The notes: a model not told the origin generated them from the sequence alone. Positions 48,336-60,380 are shown, numbered from the stretch's first letter. The stretch: DNA of 64,000 nucleotides from Uranotaenia lowii (GCF_029784155.1 NC_073691.1:55362356-55426355), one strand, 5' to 3'. Translations and numbers: made by a program.

Positions 48336-48607
48336 CAGCGTTGCCAGATTGAAAACCGCTCAAGTCTGCAGATTTTACGATTATCGAAAAATGTGTGATT
48401 TCGGCAAAATGCAACTTGATGACCTTTTTTTTCGGTCGTCAGGTAGAATTTTCATTTGTCCGCAGAATCCCTTGAATTTTTGAACAATCCGTAGAAAATC
48501 CGTAGGAAATGCTGAAAATCCGTAGATTTCGAGCATCGACCCGTAGCTCCGTAGAAATGCTGAAAATCCGTAGAACTACGGAGAAATCCGTAGATCTGGC
48601 AAGGCTG
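48336..48607. mobile_element. hAT-like non-autonomous element, CCGTAG-word type
   Basis: The exact 8-bp duplication CATCGCAC lies at 48328-48335 and 48608-48615. Ends are CAGCGTTGCCAGAT and, in reverse complement, CAGCCTTGCCAGAT. The word TCCGTAGAA or a variant is repeated about eight times in the right half, and GCTGAAAATCCGTAG occurs as a longer direct repeat. At 272 bp it is the shortest member of the word-repeat group. Confidence 0.88.
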
Positions 48608-48906
48608 CATCGCACCGACTCAGAGACCTCATCGCTTCTCTCCCAGCGATTTTCTCTCCTGTTCTTTTTTCCTCCTCTCCCATTTCGGAACTTGAAGAAC
48701 GCACAAACGCTTTTGGTGACGTTTGACGCATCGCTGCTCACAGGGCTGGGAGGTTGGAATTGTGGGAATACGTGGGACATAGCTCAATTTTCGGGTGACA
48801 TTATGTTGCATTTAAGTTAACGTTTAATTAGCGTGTATGAAGAATAAAACCAATACTAGACAAAAGATGCCAAGCGTGCAGGTTTGGTTTTAAAGCACCC
48901 AATTTG

Positions 48907-49370
48907 ATGCAACCCAAACCGAGCGTAGAGGAAGCTGTCAAAACCGACCACGAGGAAAAGAGAACGCCTGTTTTTCAACAAGCGTTGGCGTGTACGGTCG
49001 CGGAAAAAAGAAAAGTGTGGTGCGCGGAAACTGGCCAAAGTGCCAAAGCGGTTTTGACCGGTTGCGTGGTGTCTGCGAACACAGGTGCAAGGTCCACCAA
49101 GAGTGCCCATAGGAAAAAAAAGCAGGTACGATTATCCCATAGGAAAAAAACCGATTTAACTAACAGCATTTCCGAACCGAATAGAAACCCGACAACCGTG
49201 GTCCAGGCAAGCCGTCCATCCCCGGCAAATCGGAAGGTACAACTTAACTTCATTTTCAATCCAATTTGAAGCGCTCTACTTCTTTTCCACTCCCTAGACA
49301 GAACGGTCCCAGTTCCGCAGAGGGAGAAAAGGTGCATCGGAAGGAACTACCGAGAAGGCCGCTCAAGGGC
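48907..49370 (+). CDS. Candidate two-exon coding segment, function unknown
   Basis: An ATG at 48907 opens a frame of 110 codons (MQPKPSVEEAVKTDHEEK...) that is basic, rich in Lys/Arg/Ser/Thr and lacks any domain I know. At 49236 it meets a good donor (CGGAAG|GTACAA) in phase 0. The acceptor CTCCCTAG|ACAG at 49297/49298 continues the frame as TERSQFRRGRKGASEGTTEK to a strong donor GGGC|GTAAGT at 49370. A third exon after TTTCTTCAG| near 49430 would meet a stop after six codons in the required phase, so the 3' end is unresolved. This could be a gag-like or nucleolar-type basic protein, or chance. It lies in a GC-richer island running to 49.95 kb. Confidence 0.3.
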
Positions 49371-49605
49371 GTAAGTACCACCTCAGACCATGCTTGGGAA
49401 AAAAAATATTAAATAGATTCCGTTTCTTCAGGGCCCCTTTTCGGAGATTGAAAATCACTTCTTCACACCGTCGGAAACAACACCGCAGCCCCCTGGTAGA
49501 CACCATGAGGCGCCACAGGCGTAGGGCGATCGAAGCACAAAGGCGGAGGCACCAACTAGCGCCCCAGTCGTGGTACGGTCGATGAGTGGCATTGGCAGCA
49601 GTGTT

Positions 49606-49862
49606 GCCATCCGTTCGGCACGAGCACCGAGCAACAGCTTACGCAGTGCTGCCAATCGACGCTCCGGATCGCCGAGCAGCCAAATAATAACTTGGAGGCA
49701 CCGGGACTCTGCCGTGAAGAAAAGTGGAGGTCTTCCGGCAGGAAGGGTCCATAAGTGGAAGCGTAGTTCGCAGTAGTGCCATCCGTTCGGCACAAGCCAA
49801 AGCAGGCAACAGCACTCGCCGTGCTGCCAATCGGCGTTCCAGGTCGCCGAGCAGCCGAACAT
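49606..49862 (+). repeat. Tandem duplication of an 83-bp GC-rich block (offset 172 bp)
   Basis: GCCATCCGTTCGGCAC, then CAACAGC, GTGCTGCCAATCG and CGCCGAGCAGCC occur at 49606-49690 and again at 49778-49862. The block spacing suggests a 172-bp repeat unit, of which only the first half is well conserved. Part of a GC-rich stretch with the candidate exon above. Confidence 0.7.
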
Positions 49863-49950
49863 CGAGATAGAGGTACCTACGGAACTACGAAGGCAGCGCT
49901 CTGAACGCAGAGCAGGGGAGCGGTTCCATCAGCAGTACCAGGCGGTGCTA

Positions 49951-50973
49951 CACGCAGCGAAAAGGTTTTTTATTTCAAAGGAAAGTGCCACAAAAACAAA
50001 GGATTTTTTCCTTTGGTTTTGGGACAAATAAAAATTCTTTTGGTTCAAAAGCATTTTCCTTTGTTTCAAAGAATTTTTCTTTTGAAAAATCTTTGAATCA
50101 AAATCTTAATACTTTGAAACAAAAAACAGTTTCATTTGATACAAAGTTGTTTTCGTTCGCCACAATGTTATTTAGATTTAGATTTAAAAAGATTGGTTCA
50201 TTGAACCATTTTCCATTTATTCCAATTGGAGGACATATTTCCTGTTGTTTTGAAATTCCTATTAGGAATTTCAAAAAATAAAAAGAAAGAAGTTTATATG
50301 TTAAATTTATTTTTATTTACAACAGATGAAACACTTGGCCACAAACTAGTTCACTAAAATCGATCCGATCCAAATTTTTGTCGACCTGACCGCTGGATTT
50401 GGAGCGGAGTCATCGTGCGCAGCTTTCATCTCGGTTGAGGCATCCACGGAAACCATCCTTCGGCTCTGGTTCTGTAAAAACGCAATCACTTATAGAAAAT
50501 CTTCGATATTCACTCTTTAATTAACATTCTTACCATACTTCATCCTGAATCCTTCTTATATAGCTAACTCTGACCTACATTTTCACACGACCAGCCAAAC
50601 TTGATTCGATTTTTCGGTTTTATATTCTTCTTGCAAGGCAAATCAAAATATCTTTTGAATCAAAGGCTGAAGTTTTTATTTAAAGGAATCATTTCTTCAA
50701 GTTAAAAACATTTTCCTTTGGTTCAAAAAAAGTTGACTTTGTTTTAAAAGAAATCAGCTCAATTAACATTAATTTAGAATCAAAGTATTTGCTTAAATTC
50801 AAAATCCAAAAATATTTAGTTCAAAGAATTAATTCTTTGTTTCAAAAAATATTTTTTTGAATCAAAAACAAAAGTTTTTGGTTCAAATAAAACAGGAGTT
50901 AGATTCAAAAAAATGAATGTTTTGAAACAAAATCATTTTTGTTTTGGTTCAAAAGCCTAGTTTTCTCTGCGTG
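49951..50973. mobile_element. TA-flanked element rich in TTTG-TTCAAA words
   Basis: Ends are CACGCAGCGAAAA and, in reverse complement, CACGCAGAGAAAA, with TA on both sides (49949-49950 and 50974-50975). Both terminal thirds consist largely of variants of TTTGNTTCAAA and its near-palindromic relatives. The centre (about 50290-50600) is different: on the minus strand it has a possible 62-nt intron (GTAAGA...TTTACAG, 50533 to 50472) and an A-rich AATAAA end, looking like a captured gene fragment. It interrupts a GC-rich stretch that continues on the far side. Confidence 0.75.
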
Positions 50974-50975
50974 TA

Positions 50976-53390
50976 AAAACTACAAGATATTCCGTAGGCG
51001 GCGTTCGGATCAGTGGGCAGCAGAGCAGAGAAGAAGCACAGTGGCACTCAATCAGTGCGCTGTGGAGGCGAATTGAGTAGTGGAGGATGCAGTCTCGCTT
51101 GCCGCTAAACGGTGCTTAGGCTACAGCCAGCGGAAGCTGGATGAACACAGCTGGTATTCTGAGGCAGGACTGGAAAAGCACCGTACAGAGGAGGTCCGAG
51201 CATGCGTTCTGTAAAGTGGTGAATACACACTGATTGGGGAAATGTGGAAGTGTGTTGCCAAAATGCAAATTGCAAACTAAAGTTGATGAAAAGCATTCTT
51301 TTTATTTACGTGGCGCTGACCAGAAAGCCACCATAACAATTATCGGGCCACGGAAGCCAGCCCGCATCATGTAACTGTTCTGGGTGGGTATGGCATCGCG
51401 CTTTTGGGACACCCCAGACCGATTATCTTCCGTGATGACAGCGGAACATTGGGCCCTATTAAAAGTTCTCCTATCGGACAAAAAAGTTTTTTTTTCACAA
51501 TTTTATGAGCAACAGAGCCTTAAAAATCGCAAAAATTATACATTATTAACTAATAATTATAAATCTACACTTACTCTACAAAATACATCTGGTAAGGGAT
51601 CTAAATTAAACATAGATTTTCAAGCTGTTACCTTTCTACGGTAACACTGTTTGATCGGTCAATAACTGACCTGTTCGGTCATTTAGCGGCATTCTAGCAT
51701 TAGTCCTTGCACCACTAAGGTGGCGAGAAATGTCATAAAGTAATCGGATATCTCCAATGGTGACAGTTCTTTCTTCCTCTTCAGAAAGGGAGTTTATCCA
51801 GAATCTCTTCTCTCGCTTACAAGCTCGTTTAACTGCGTTATTCAGCTTCGCAAGCAGGCGGGTGACTCGGTATATACCCGTTCAATTCCGACTTGCCTTT
51901 CTCCGATCATAGACACAAACTTTACCAAAAGTACCATGTCAGTGACGTCGTGATAACTGCATTCTTGATTCCACATGACCTCTCCTGGTAATAACTCAAG
52001 TTCATCTTATTTTACATAACATTCTCATCCAATATACAGCTGATATGAGGTGAAGTATTTTTTCTACACCGACTCAGAAGACTTCGCCGGAGCGTGAGGA
52101 TCTGCTAAATAATATCACTTTAGTGGACGATCTGCAAAATTTCGTTTAAAACCGTACGAGCAAATTTCTGCGATGTCAAAATTCATGGAAAAGAACGTAT
52201 TATGGGACTGGGAGAAAAATTCCAAAATTTACCCTCCCAGACCAAACGCGAACCCTGAACGCAATTTGATTTGATGTGCTTTGTCGAGTTCGAGTAGGTA
52301 CTGACTATGTTTGCCCAATGACAGAAAAGTGAAAGTGTTTGTAATTGGCGGCGAAAAGCTCGTCCAGCTGACACGGATCAATTGTCGTCTGGCTCTCCGG
52401 AGATATTTGGCGCACAGTTCTGCCGGGTTCTGTGCGGTCACACACAAGTAGTGAGGACAAAAAAAGAATCCCAATTTCGACGACGATATTGGGCGGAAAG
52501 TTTGTTTTGTCTCAACCAGATTATGGCGGAAAAGTTTTCTTGTTCGGGAATTAAGCAATTCGTTCGTTTCTTATTTTTTGGGGAGGGTTCTGATTCTGAG
52601 ACAAGAGCCATCGTGGAAGCAAATTATCTGGGATATGTTTTAACAGAAGACACTTCAACGCATTTGATGATAATAAAGTGTCTATTTTTGGAGTTATGAA
52701 TTAAAGGATAGCTTGGAGTTGAATTTTTTAATTATTTTTTCCAATTTAATAAACCAGTTGAAGTAAAACTTTCAAGAGGCGCCATCTGGCCAAGTCACTC
52801 GGGGACTTTCATTTGTATTCGCAAATTATCTTCCTGTTTTTTTTTTATTGATTTCATTCGCCACCTTCGAACAACGGACGGCCGGCCTCAGACGACAAAC
52901 ATCGTCCAGGGACATAATCATGGACGTTAAATTAAATTTTAATTATCTCACACGTTCGTTATGTTCAACAAATGGTCCTCTCGTGTCCCAGACCTTTTTC
53001 CCGGCAACTTCGCCAGAAGATCGGCGACACAAAAAAAAAAGATTCCAAACGACATGTTGGACAGACGAGCAGGAATGCTCGAAACAAGAAAATCCGATTG
53101 TGGGCAACTGTCCGGCAACATATTGCTTCGGCCGGCCAGTTCACAGCTAAGAAGGTGGGGGTTCCACTTGTTGTTCGAAACCGGGGCAAAAATGAATGCG
53201 CTGTAGGGCGGCAAATTGAGCTGGATTTATTTTAATGGCACATCGGGAGGAAAAATTGACTTGCACTTTAATACCCTGAAAGTTTAGAAAATCAGTTAAA
53301 AGATGAAAAAATTGAATCCTCAAATCGAACTTCTTTAACATTGAGTTCCCAAAAAAAAAATCCTTCTATTGATATTGAAATTTTTATCAC
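50976..53390. other. Stretch without recognised genes
   Basis: The first 300 bp continue the GC-richer sequence interrupted by the MITE. Later short frames (51384, 52382, 52848-53235) overlap one another on both strands and contain no known motif. Confidence 0.35.
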
Positions 53391-53394
53391 ATTT

Positions 53395-53706
53395 GCAATT
53401 TTTGTCAATTTTTGTCATATTTTGTCAATTTATGAAAATTTCTGTCCATTTTCGTTAAATTTTGTCAATTTTGGTAATTTTTTGTCAATTTTTGTCATTT
53501 TTTGTCAATTTTTGTCAATTTTTGTTAGTTTCAGAAAATTTATAAATTTTTTTTCAAAATTTTGGTTATAAATAAAAAAAATTTTTTGTGAATTTTGTCA
53601 ATAGTCTTAATCCTTTTTAAAATTTATGTATATTTTTGTCAATTTCTGATAATTATTGTTAATTTGAGTCAATTGTTGTCTATTTTTATAGTTTTTGTAA
53701 TTTCAG
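53395..53706 (+). repeat. Degenerate TTTTTGTCAA satellite
   Basis: Recognisable but mutated units of the decamer TTTTTGTCAA, with drifted spacing. It is separated from the main array at 54855 by a TA-flanked element, so it is probably the eroded edge of the same satellite. Confidence 0.75.
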
Positions 53707-53708
53707 TA

Positions 53709-54851
53709 GTTTTTCGATTTTATCACGCTCAAAAAAAAATTTCACCGTGAATATGGCGAAACCGTGAATTTGGCGAAACTAAAATTTAAAGTGGAAAAAT
53801 ATATTTTTATCGTCTTAAATGATTGATTATAACGCATAATGTAGCGTATACACTTTGGTTCAATAAATTTTGATCATAAGATGTTTACTAACACTGATTA
53901 CTACATAAGTTGACTATACACAAATTATTGATTGCAGTTCAAATTATTCTTCTCCATAGCAATTTTAAGATTTATTCTTGACGAAAAAGCATTTTCTCAG
54001 CCAATTAAAGTGAATTATTTAGATTTTATGGAAATTCAACAGTCTTTGTTTCTTACGTCAATTTAAAAGAAAAATCCAAAGAAAACTGTATCAAAAATTA
54101 TCTTCTGCCAATTAATGATTTTAATATTTTCATTATCACTTCACATTAATCTTTGATGAACTGAAAAAGTTACCTTATTGACAAATATTTTGGAATTTGC
54201 ACAACTTAGACTCTAAAAGTGTGTTTCTCGAAATTTGCTTTATGGTCAGATAATTGTTTCTTTTTCATACTTTGCAGAAAAAAATCAAAGTCCCATTTAC
54301 ATATTTTATGGCAAAGCTAGAAGAATTTCATCTGCATAAAAAAAAATCAGTTCAGACAACACTAAATGCTGCCAAATCAGGATTTACGTGGAACCCGCTA
54401 AAGTAAACGAATATTTAATAAATCAGATAAACCTAATCTCTTTTCAAGAACGCTTTTACATTTTTATATGATTAAAAACAAACAAAGTATACAATTTTAG
54501 AGCTGCTAAGCAAGCACAAATAACAACACTAGCAATAGCGTGACATCGAAATACTTATTTCGAATATTACAAACTTTTTTAAAATCCGAATGACGATTTT
54601 ACACTATTTACAGCTGAAGTAAGCAGTTAAATGACATTTTCATATTATTAATGCTTGTATACCATAACATAAATCTTGAAAAATACCATGAACAAAGACA
54701 CTCTACGCTTTTGAATGAAAATTAAGGTCCTCTAAATGGTTTCTGAATGATTTATGAAAAAGCGTGATAAAATCGAAACAATAATCGTGATAAAATCGAG
54801 CGTGAATTTGGCGAGTAGTGAAAAAATCGAATAGTGATAAAATCGAGAAAC
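53709..54851. mobile_element. TA-flanked element inserted into the decamer satellite
   Basis: Ends are GTTTTTCGATTTTATCAC and, in reverse complement, GTTTCTCGATTTTATCAC, with TA outside both (53707-53708 and 54852-54853). Decamer satellite lies on each side. GTGAATTTGGCGAAAC-type words occur near both ends. The AT-rich interior has no transposase frame. Part of it (53973-54275) is duplicated at 58642-58944. Confidence 0.7.
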
Positions 54852-54854
54852 TAC

Positions 54855-56165
54855 TGTTTTTGTCAATTCTCATCGATGTCATATTCGTCAACTTACACAA
54901 ATTCTCATAAACTTTTCGTCAATTGATGTCTATTTTAACGAATATTTTTTCAATTTTTGTGGTTATTTGTCATTTTTTGTCAATTTTTGTCAATTTTTAT
55001 CAATTTTTGTCAATTTTTGTCAATTTTTGTAAATTTTTGGCAATTTTTGGCAATTTTTGTCAATTTTTGTCAATTTTTGTCAATTTTTGTCAATTTTTGT
55101 CAATTTTTGTCAATTTTTGTCAATTTTTGTCAATTTTTGTCAATTTTTGTCAATTTTTGTCAATTTTTTTCAATTTTTGTCAATTTTTGTCAAATTTAGT
55201 CAATTTTTGTCAACTTTTGTCAATTTCTGTCAATTTTTGTCAATTTTTCTCAATTTTTGTCAATATATGTTTACATTTTCCAAATTTAGTAATATATCGT
55301 CAATTTTTTTTTCAAATTTTGTCAATTTTATTAATTTAAGTTATTTTTTTCTTGATTTTTGTCAATTTTTGCCAATTTTTGTCAAAGTTGTCAATTTTTG
55401 TCAATTTTTGTCAATTTTTGTCAATTTTTGTCAATTTTTGTCAATTTTTGTCAATTTTTGTCAATTTTTGTCAATTTTTGTCAATTTTTGTCAATTTTTG
55501 TCAATTTTTTTAAAATTTGTTAAATTTTGTCAATTTTCGTCAATTTTTGTCAAAGTTGTCAATTTTTGTCAAAGTTGTCAATTTTTGTCAATTTTTGTCA
55601 ATTTTTGTCAATTTTTGTCAATTTTTGTCAATTTTTGTCAATTTTTGTCAATTTTTGTCAATTTTTGTCAATTTTTATCAATTTTTGTCAATTTTAGTAA
55701 ATTTTTGTATATTTTTGTCAATTTTTGTCAATTTTTATCAATTTTTATCATTTTTTGTCAATTTTTGTCAATTTTTGTCAATTTTTGTCAATTTTTGTCA
55801 ATTTTTGTCAATTTTTGTCAATTTTTGTCAATTTTTGTCAATTTTTGTCAATTTTTGTCAATTTTTGTCAATTTTTGTCATTTTTTGTCAATTTTTGTCA
55901 ATTTTTGTCAATTTTTCTCAATTTTTGTCAATTTTGTCAATTTTTGTCAATTTTTGTCAGTTTTTGTCAATTTTTATCAATTTTTGTCAATTTTTGTCAA
56001 TTTTTTGTCAATTTTGTAAATTTTTGTCAATTTTTGTTGGTTTTTGTCCATTTTTGTGATTTCTTGTCAATTTCTGTCAATTTTTGTTAATATTTGACAA
56101 TTTTTGTAAATTTTTTGAATTTTTGACAAATTCTGTAAATTTTTATGAGTTTTTATCAATTTTTG
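54855..56165 (+). repeat. TTTTTGTCAA decamer satellite, copy A, forward part
   Basis: A head-to-tail array of the decamer, with runs of perfect units and scattered variants (TTTTTATCAA, TTTTTGGCAA, shortened units). The repeating protein-like frames (FCQFLSIFVN) are artefacts of the decamer. Confidence 0.95.
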
Positions 56166-56184
56166 TCAAATTTTTTCAGTTGTA

Positions 56185-56468
56185 AATTTGACAAAAATTT
56201 ACAAAAACTAACAAAAGTTGACAAAAATTGACAAAAATTGACAAAAATTGACAAAAATTGACAAAAATTGACAAAAATTGACAAAAATTGACAAAAATTG
56301 ACAAAAATTGACAAAAATTGACAAAAATTGACAAAAATTGACAAAAATTGACAAAAATTGACAAGAATTGACAAAAATTGACAAAAATTGACAAAAATTA
56401 ACAAAAATTGACAAAAATTGACAAAAAATGACAAAAATTGACAAAAATTGACGAAAATTGAAAAAAAT
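56185..56468 (-). repeat. TTTTTGTCAA decamer satellite, copy A, inverted part
   Basis: The same decamer in reverse complement (TTGACAAAAA), about 28 units. The switch point is a short AT-rich spacer containing CAGTTGTAAATTTG at 56178-56191. Forward and inverted arrays together could fold into a long hairpin. Confidence 0.95.
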
Positions 56469-56470
56469 TG

Positions 56471-56956
56471 TTACTGTTACTGTTACTGTTACTGTTACTG
56501 TTACTGTTACTGTTACTGTTACTTTTACTGTTACTGTTATTGTTACTGTTACTGTTACTGTTACTGTTACTGTTACTGTTACTGTTACTGTTACTGTTAC
56601 TGTTACTGTTACTGTTACTGTTACTGTTACTGTTACTGTTACTGTTACTGTTACTGTTACTGTTACTGTTACTGTTACTGTTACTGTTACTGTTACTGTT
56701 ACTGTTACTGTTACTGTTACTGTTACTGTTACTGTTACTGTTACTGTTACTGTTACTGTTACTGTTACTGTTACTGTTACTGTTACTGTTACTGTTACTG
56801 TTACTGTTACTGTTACTGTTACTGTTACTGTTACTGTTACTGTTACTGTTACTGTTACTGTTACTGTTACTGTTACTGTTACTGTTACTGTTACTGTTAC
56901 TGTTACTGTTACTGTTACTGTTACTGTTACTGTTACTGTTACTGTTACTGTTACTC
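56471..56956 (+). repeat. TTACTG hexamer array, copy A, 81 units
   Basis: 486 bp of TTACTG with a few variants near the left edge (TTACTT, TTATTG) and TTACTC as the last unit. It directly joins the inverted decamer array on one side and the TTTTTG array on the other. Confidence 0.97.
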
Positions 56957-58330
56957 TTTTTGTTTTTGTTTTTGTTTTTGTTTTTGTTTTTGTTTTTGTT
57001 TTTGTTTTTGTTTTTGTTTTTGTTTTTGTTTTTGTTTTTGTTTTTGTTTTTGTTTTTGTTTTTGTTTTTGTTTTTGTTTTTGTTTTTGTTTTTGTTTTTG
57101 TTTTTGTTTTTGTTTTTGTTTTTGTTTTTGTTTTTGTTTTTGTTTTTGTTTTTGTTTTTGTTTTTGTTTTTGTTTTTGTTTTTGTTTTTGTTTTTGTTTT
57201 TGTTTTTGTTTTTGTTTTTGTTTTTGTTTTTGTTTTTGTTTTTGTTTTTGTTTTTGTTTTTGTTTTTGTTTTTGTTTTTGTTTTTGTTTTTGTTTTTGTT
57301 TTTGTTTTTGTTTTTGTTTTTGTTTTTGTTTTTGTTTTTGTTTTTGTTTTTGTTTTTGTTTTTGTTTTTGTTTTTGTTTTTGTTTTTGTTTTTGTTTTTG
57401 TTTTTGTTTTTGTTTTTGTTTTTGTTTTTGTTTTTGTTTTTGTTTTTGTTTTTGTTTTTGTTTTTGTTTTTGTTTTTGTTTTTGTTTTTGTTTTTGTTTT
57501 TGTTTTTGTTTTTGTTTTTGTTTTTGTTTTTGTTTTTGTTTTTGTTTTTGTTTTTGTTTTTGTTTTTGTTTTTGTTTTTGTTTTTGTTTTTGTTTTTGTT
57601 TTTGTTTTTGTTTTTGTTTTTGTTTTTGTTTTTGTTTTTGTTTTTGTTTTTGTTTTTGTTTTTGTTTTTGTTTTTGTTTTTGTTTTTGTTTTTGTTTTTG
57701 TTTTTGTTTTTGTTTTTGTTTTTGTTTTTGTTTTTGTTTTTGTTTTTGTTTTTGTTTTTGTTTTTGTTTTTGTTTTTGTTTTTGTTTTTGTTTTTGTTTT
57801 TGTTTTTGTTTTTGTTTTTGTTTTTGTTTTTGTTTTTGTTTTTGTTTTTGTTTTTGTTTTTGTTTTTGTTTTTGTTTTTGTTTTTGTTTTTGTTTTTGTT
57901 TTTGTTTTTGTTTTTGTTTTTGTTTTTGTTTTTGTTTTTGTTTTTGTTTTTGTTTTTGTTTTTGTTTTTGTTTTTGTTTTTGTTTTTGTTTTTGTTTTTG
58001 TTTTTGTTTTTGTTTTTGTTTTTGTTTTTGTTTTTGTTTTTGTTTTTGTTTTTGTTTTTGTTTTTGTTTTTGTTTTTGCTTTTGTTTTTGTTTTTGTTTT
58101 TGTTTTTGTTTTTGTTTTTGTTTTTGTTTTTGTTTTTGTTTTTGTTTTTGTTTTTGTTTTTGTTTTTGTTTTTGTTTTTGTTTTTGTTTTTGTTTTTGTT
58201 TTTGTTTTTGTTTTTGTTTTTGTTTTTGTTTTTGTTTTTGTTTTTGTTTTTGTTTTTGTTTTTGTTTTTGTTTTTGTTTTTGTTTTTGTTTTTGTTTTTG
58301 TTTTTGTTTTTGTTTTTGTTTTTGTTTTTG
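56957..58330 (+). repeat. TTTTTG hexamer array, copy A, 229 units
   Basis: 1374 bp of TTTTTG with one visible variant (TTTTTG to CTTTTG near 58079). It is stop-free in several frames on both strands, giving meaningless FCFC, VFVF, LFLF and KQKQ readings. Confidence 0.97.
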
Positions 58331-58641
58331 ATTAACCAAATTGAAGATAGATAGTTTCAAGTCATTATTCATTTGTTCCGTAAATTTTTTTATTCTTTAA
58401 CATTTCACATTTCGTTAATTTCGTTTTATATCCAGTATTTCCCAAGTTTTGCCTGTTCTCTTCGTATGGATATTTCAAATTACTCCCAGTGAATAGTTTC
58501 CGCCTAATTAAATTAGTTATTCCGATCACACGGTTTCCATTTATGTTCATGATGTGTCAAGCAAGCATAAGCTGCATTCCAAAAACGGGATTCATCTATT
58601 CAACTAAAATTCAAGTTCCCACACCGACCTGCTGACCTGCA
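58331..58641. repeat. Right flank of duplicated unit A
   Basis: AT-rich sequence with TTTCGTTTTATATCCAGTAT, ATTCCGATCACACGG and TTTATGTTCATGATGTGTCA, repeated at 60507-60805 with about 10-20 percent visible differences and small indels. It marks the right part of the duplicated unit. Confidence 0.85.
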
Positions 58642-58949
58642 TATTCTTGACGAAAAAGCATTTTCTCAGCCAATTAAAGTGAATTATTTAGTTTTTATGG
58701 AAATTCAACAGTCTTTGTTTCTTACGTCAATTTAAAGGAAAAATCCAAAGAAAACTGTATCAAAAATTATCTTCTGCAAATTAATGATTTTAATATTTTC
58801 ATTATCACTTCACATTAATCTTTGATGAACTGAAAAAGTTACCTTATTGACAAATATTTTGGAATTTGCACAACTTAGACTCTAAAAGTGTGTTTCTCGA
58901 AATTTGCTTTATGGTCAGATAATTGTTTCTTTTTCATACTTTACATACT

Positions 58950-59215
58950 AATTTTTGTCAATTTTGTCAATTTTTGTCAATTTTTGTCAGTTTTTGTCAA
59001 TTTTTATCAATTTTCGTCAATTTTTGTCAATTTTTGTCAATTTTTTGTCAATTTTGTAAATTTTTGTCAATTTTTGTTGGTTTTTGTCCATTTTTGTGAT
59101 TTCTTGTCAATTTCTGTCAATTTTTGTTAATATTTGTCAATTTTTGTAAATTTTTTGAATTTCTGACAAATTCTGTAAATTTTTATGAGATTTTATCAAT
59201 TTTTGTCAAATTTTT
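58950..59215 (+). repeat. TTTTTGTCAA decamer satellite, copy B, forward part
   Basis: Equivalent to 55921-56165 in unit A, sharing its individual variants (TTTTTGTTGG, TTTTTGTGATTTCTTG). Confidence 0.93.
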
Positions 59216-59227
59216 TCAGTTGTAAAT

Positions 59228-59598
59228 TTGACAAAAATTTACAAAAACTAACAAAAATTGACAAAAATTGACAAAAATTGACAAAAATTGACAAAAATTG
59301 ACAAAAATTGACAAAAATTGACAAAAATTGACAAAAATTGACAAAAATTGACAAAAATTGACAAAAATTGACAAAAATTGACAAAAATTGACAAAAATTG
59401 ACAAAAATTGACAAAAATTGACAAAAATTGACAAAAATTGACAAAAATTGACAAAAATTGACAAAAATTGACAAAAATTGACAAAAATTGACAAAAATTG
59501 ACAAGAATTGACAAAAATTGGCAAAAATTAACAAAAATTGACAAAAATTGACAAAAAATGACAAAAATTGACAAAAATTGACGAAAATTGAAAAAAAT
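59228..59598 (-). repeat. TTTTTGTCAA decamer satellite, copy B, inverted part
   Basis: Reverse-oriented decamers, about 36 units against about 28 in unit A. The same variant units near the right edge (ACAAGAATTG, ACAAAAAATG, ACGAAAATTG) prove common origin. Confidence 0.93.
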
Positions 59599-59600
59599 TG

Positions 59601-60380
59601 TTACTGTTACTGTTACTGTTACTGTTACTGTTACTGTTACTGTTACTGTTACTGTTACTGTTACTGTTACTGTTACTGTTACTGTTACTGTTACTGTTAC
59701 TGTTACTGTTACTGTTACTGTTACTGTTACTGTTACTGTTACTGTTACTGTTACTGTTACTGTTACTGTTACTGTTACTGTTACTGTTACTGTTACTGTT
59801 ACTGTTACTGTTACTGTTACTGTTACTGTTACTGTTACTGTTACTGTTACTGTTACTGTTACTGTTACTGTTACTGTTACTGTTACTGTTACTGTTACTG
59901 TTACTGTTACTGTTACTGTTACTGTTACTGTTACTGTTACTGTTACTGTTACTGTTACTGTTACTGTTACTGTTACTGTTACTGTTACTGTTACTGTTAC
60001 TGTTACTGTTACTGTTACTGTTACTGTTACTGTTACTGTTACTGTTACTGTTACTGTTACTGTTACTGTTACTGTTACTGTTACTGTTACTGTTACTGTT
60101 ACTGTTACTGTTACTGTTACTGTTACTGTTACTGTTACTGTTACTGTTACTGTTACTGTTACTGTTACTGTTACTGTTACTGTTACTGTTACTGTTACTG
60201 TTACTGTTACTGTTACTGTTACTGTTACTGTTACTGTTACTGTTACTGTTACTGTTACTGTTACTGTTACTGTTACTGTTACTGTTACTGTTACTGTTAC
60301 TGTTACTGTTACTGTTACTGTTACTGTTACTGTTACTGTTACTGTTACTGTTACTGTTACTGTTACTGTTACTGTTACTG
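59601..60380 (+). repeat. TTACTG hexamer array, copy B, 130 units
   Basis: 780 bp of apparently perfect TTACTG units; the variants present in copy A are absent. Confidence 0.97.

Noticed and set aside
48975..49337. 120-residue minus-strand frame opposite the candidate coding segment
   Set aside because: The plus strand has phase-compatible splice sites; the minus-strand frame has an unlikely composition (many Phe, Trp and Cys) and no splice support.
51300..51330. LTR-retrotransposon primer-binding-like TGGCGCTGACC
   Set aside because: No long terminal repeat, polypurine tract or Gag/Pol coding sequence was found around it.
55057..56444. Apparent FCQFLSIFVN-repeat proteins on both strands
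   Set aside because: Product of the TTTTTGTCAA decamer, which encodes a ten-residue repeat; no start context, splice sites or domain.
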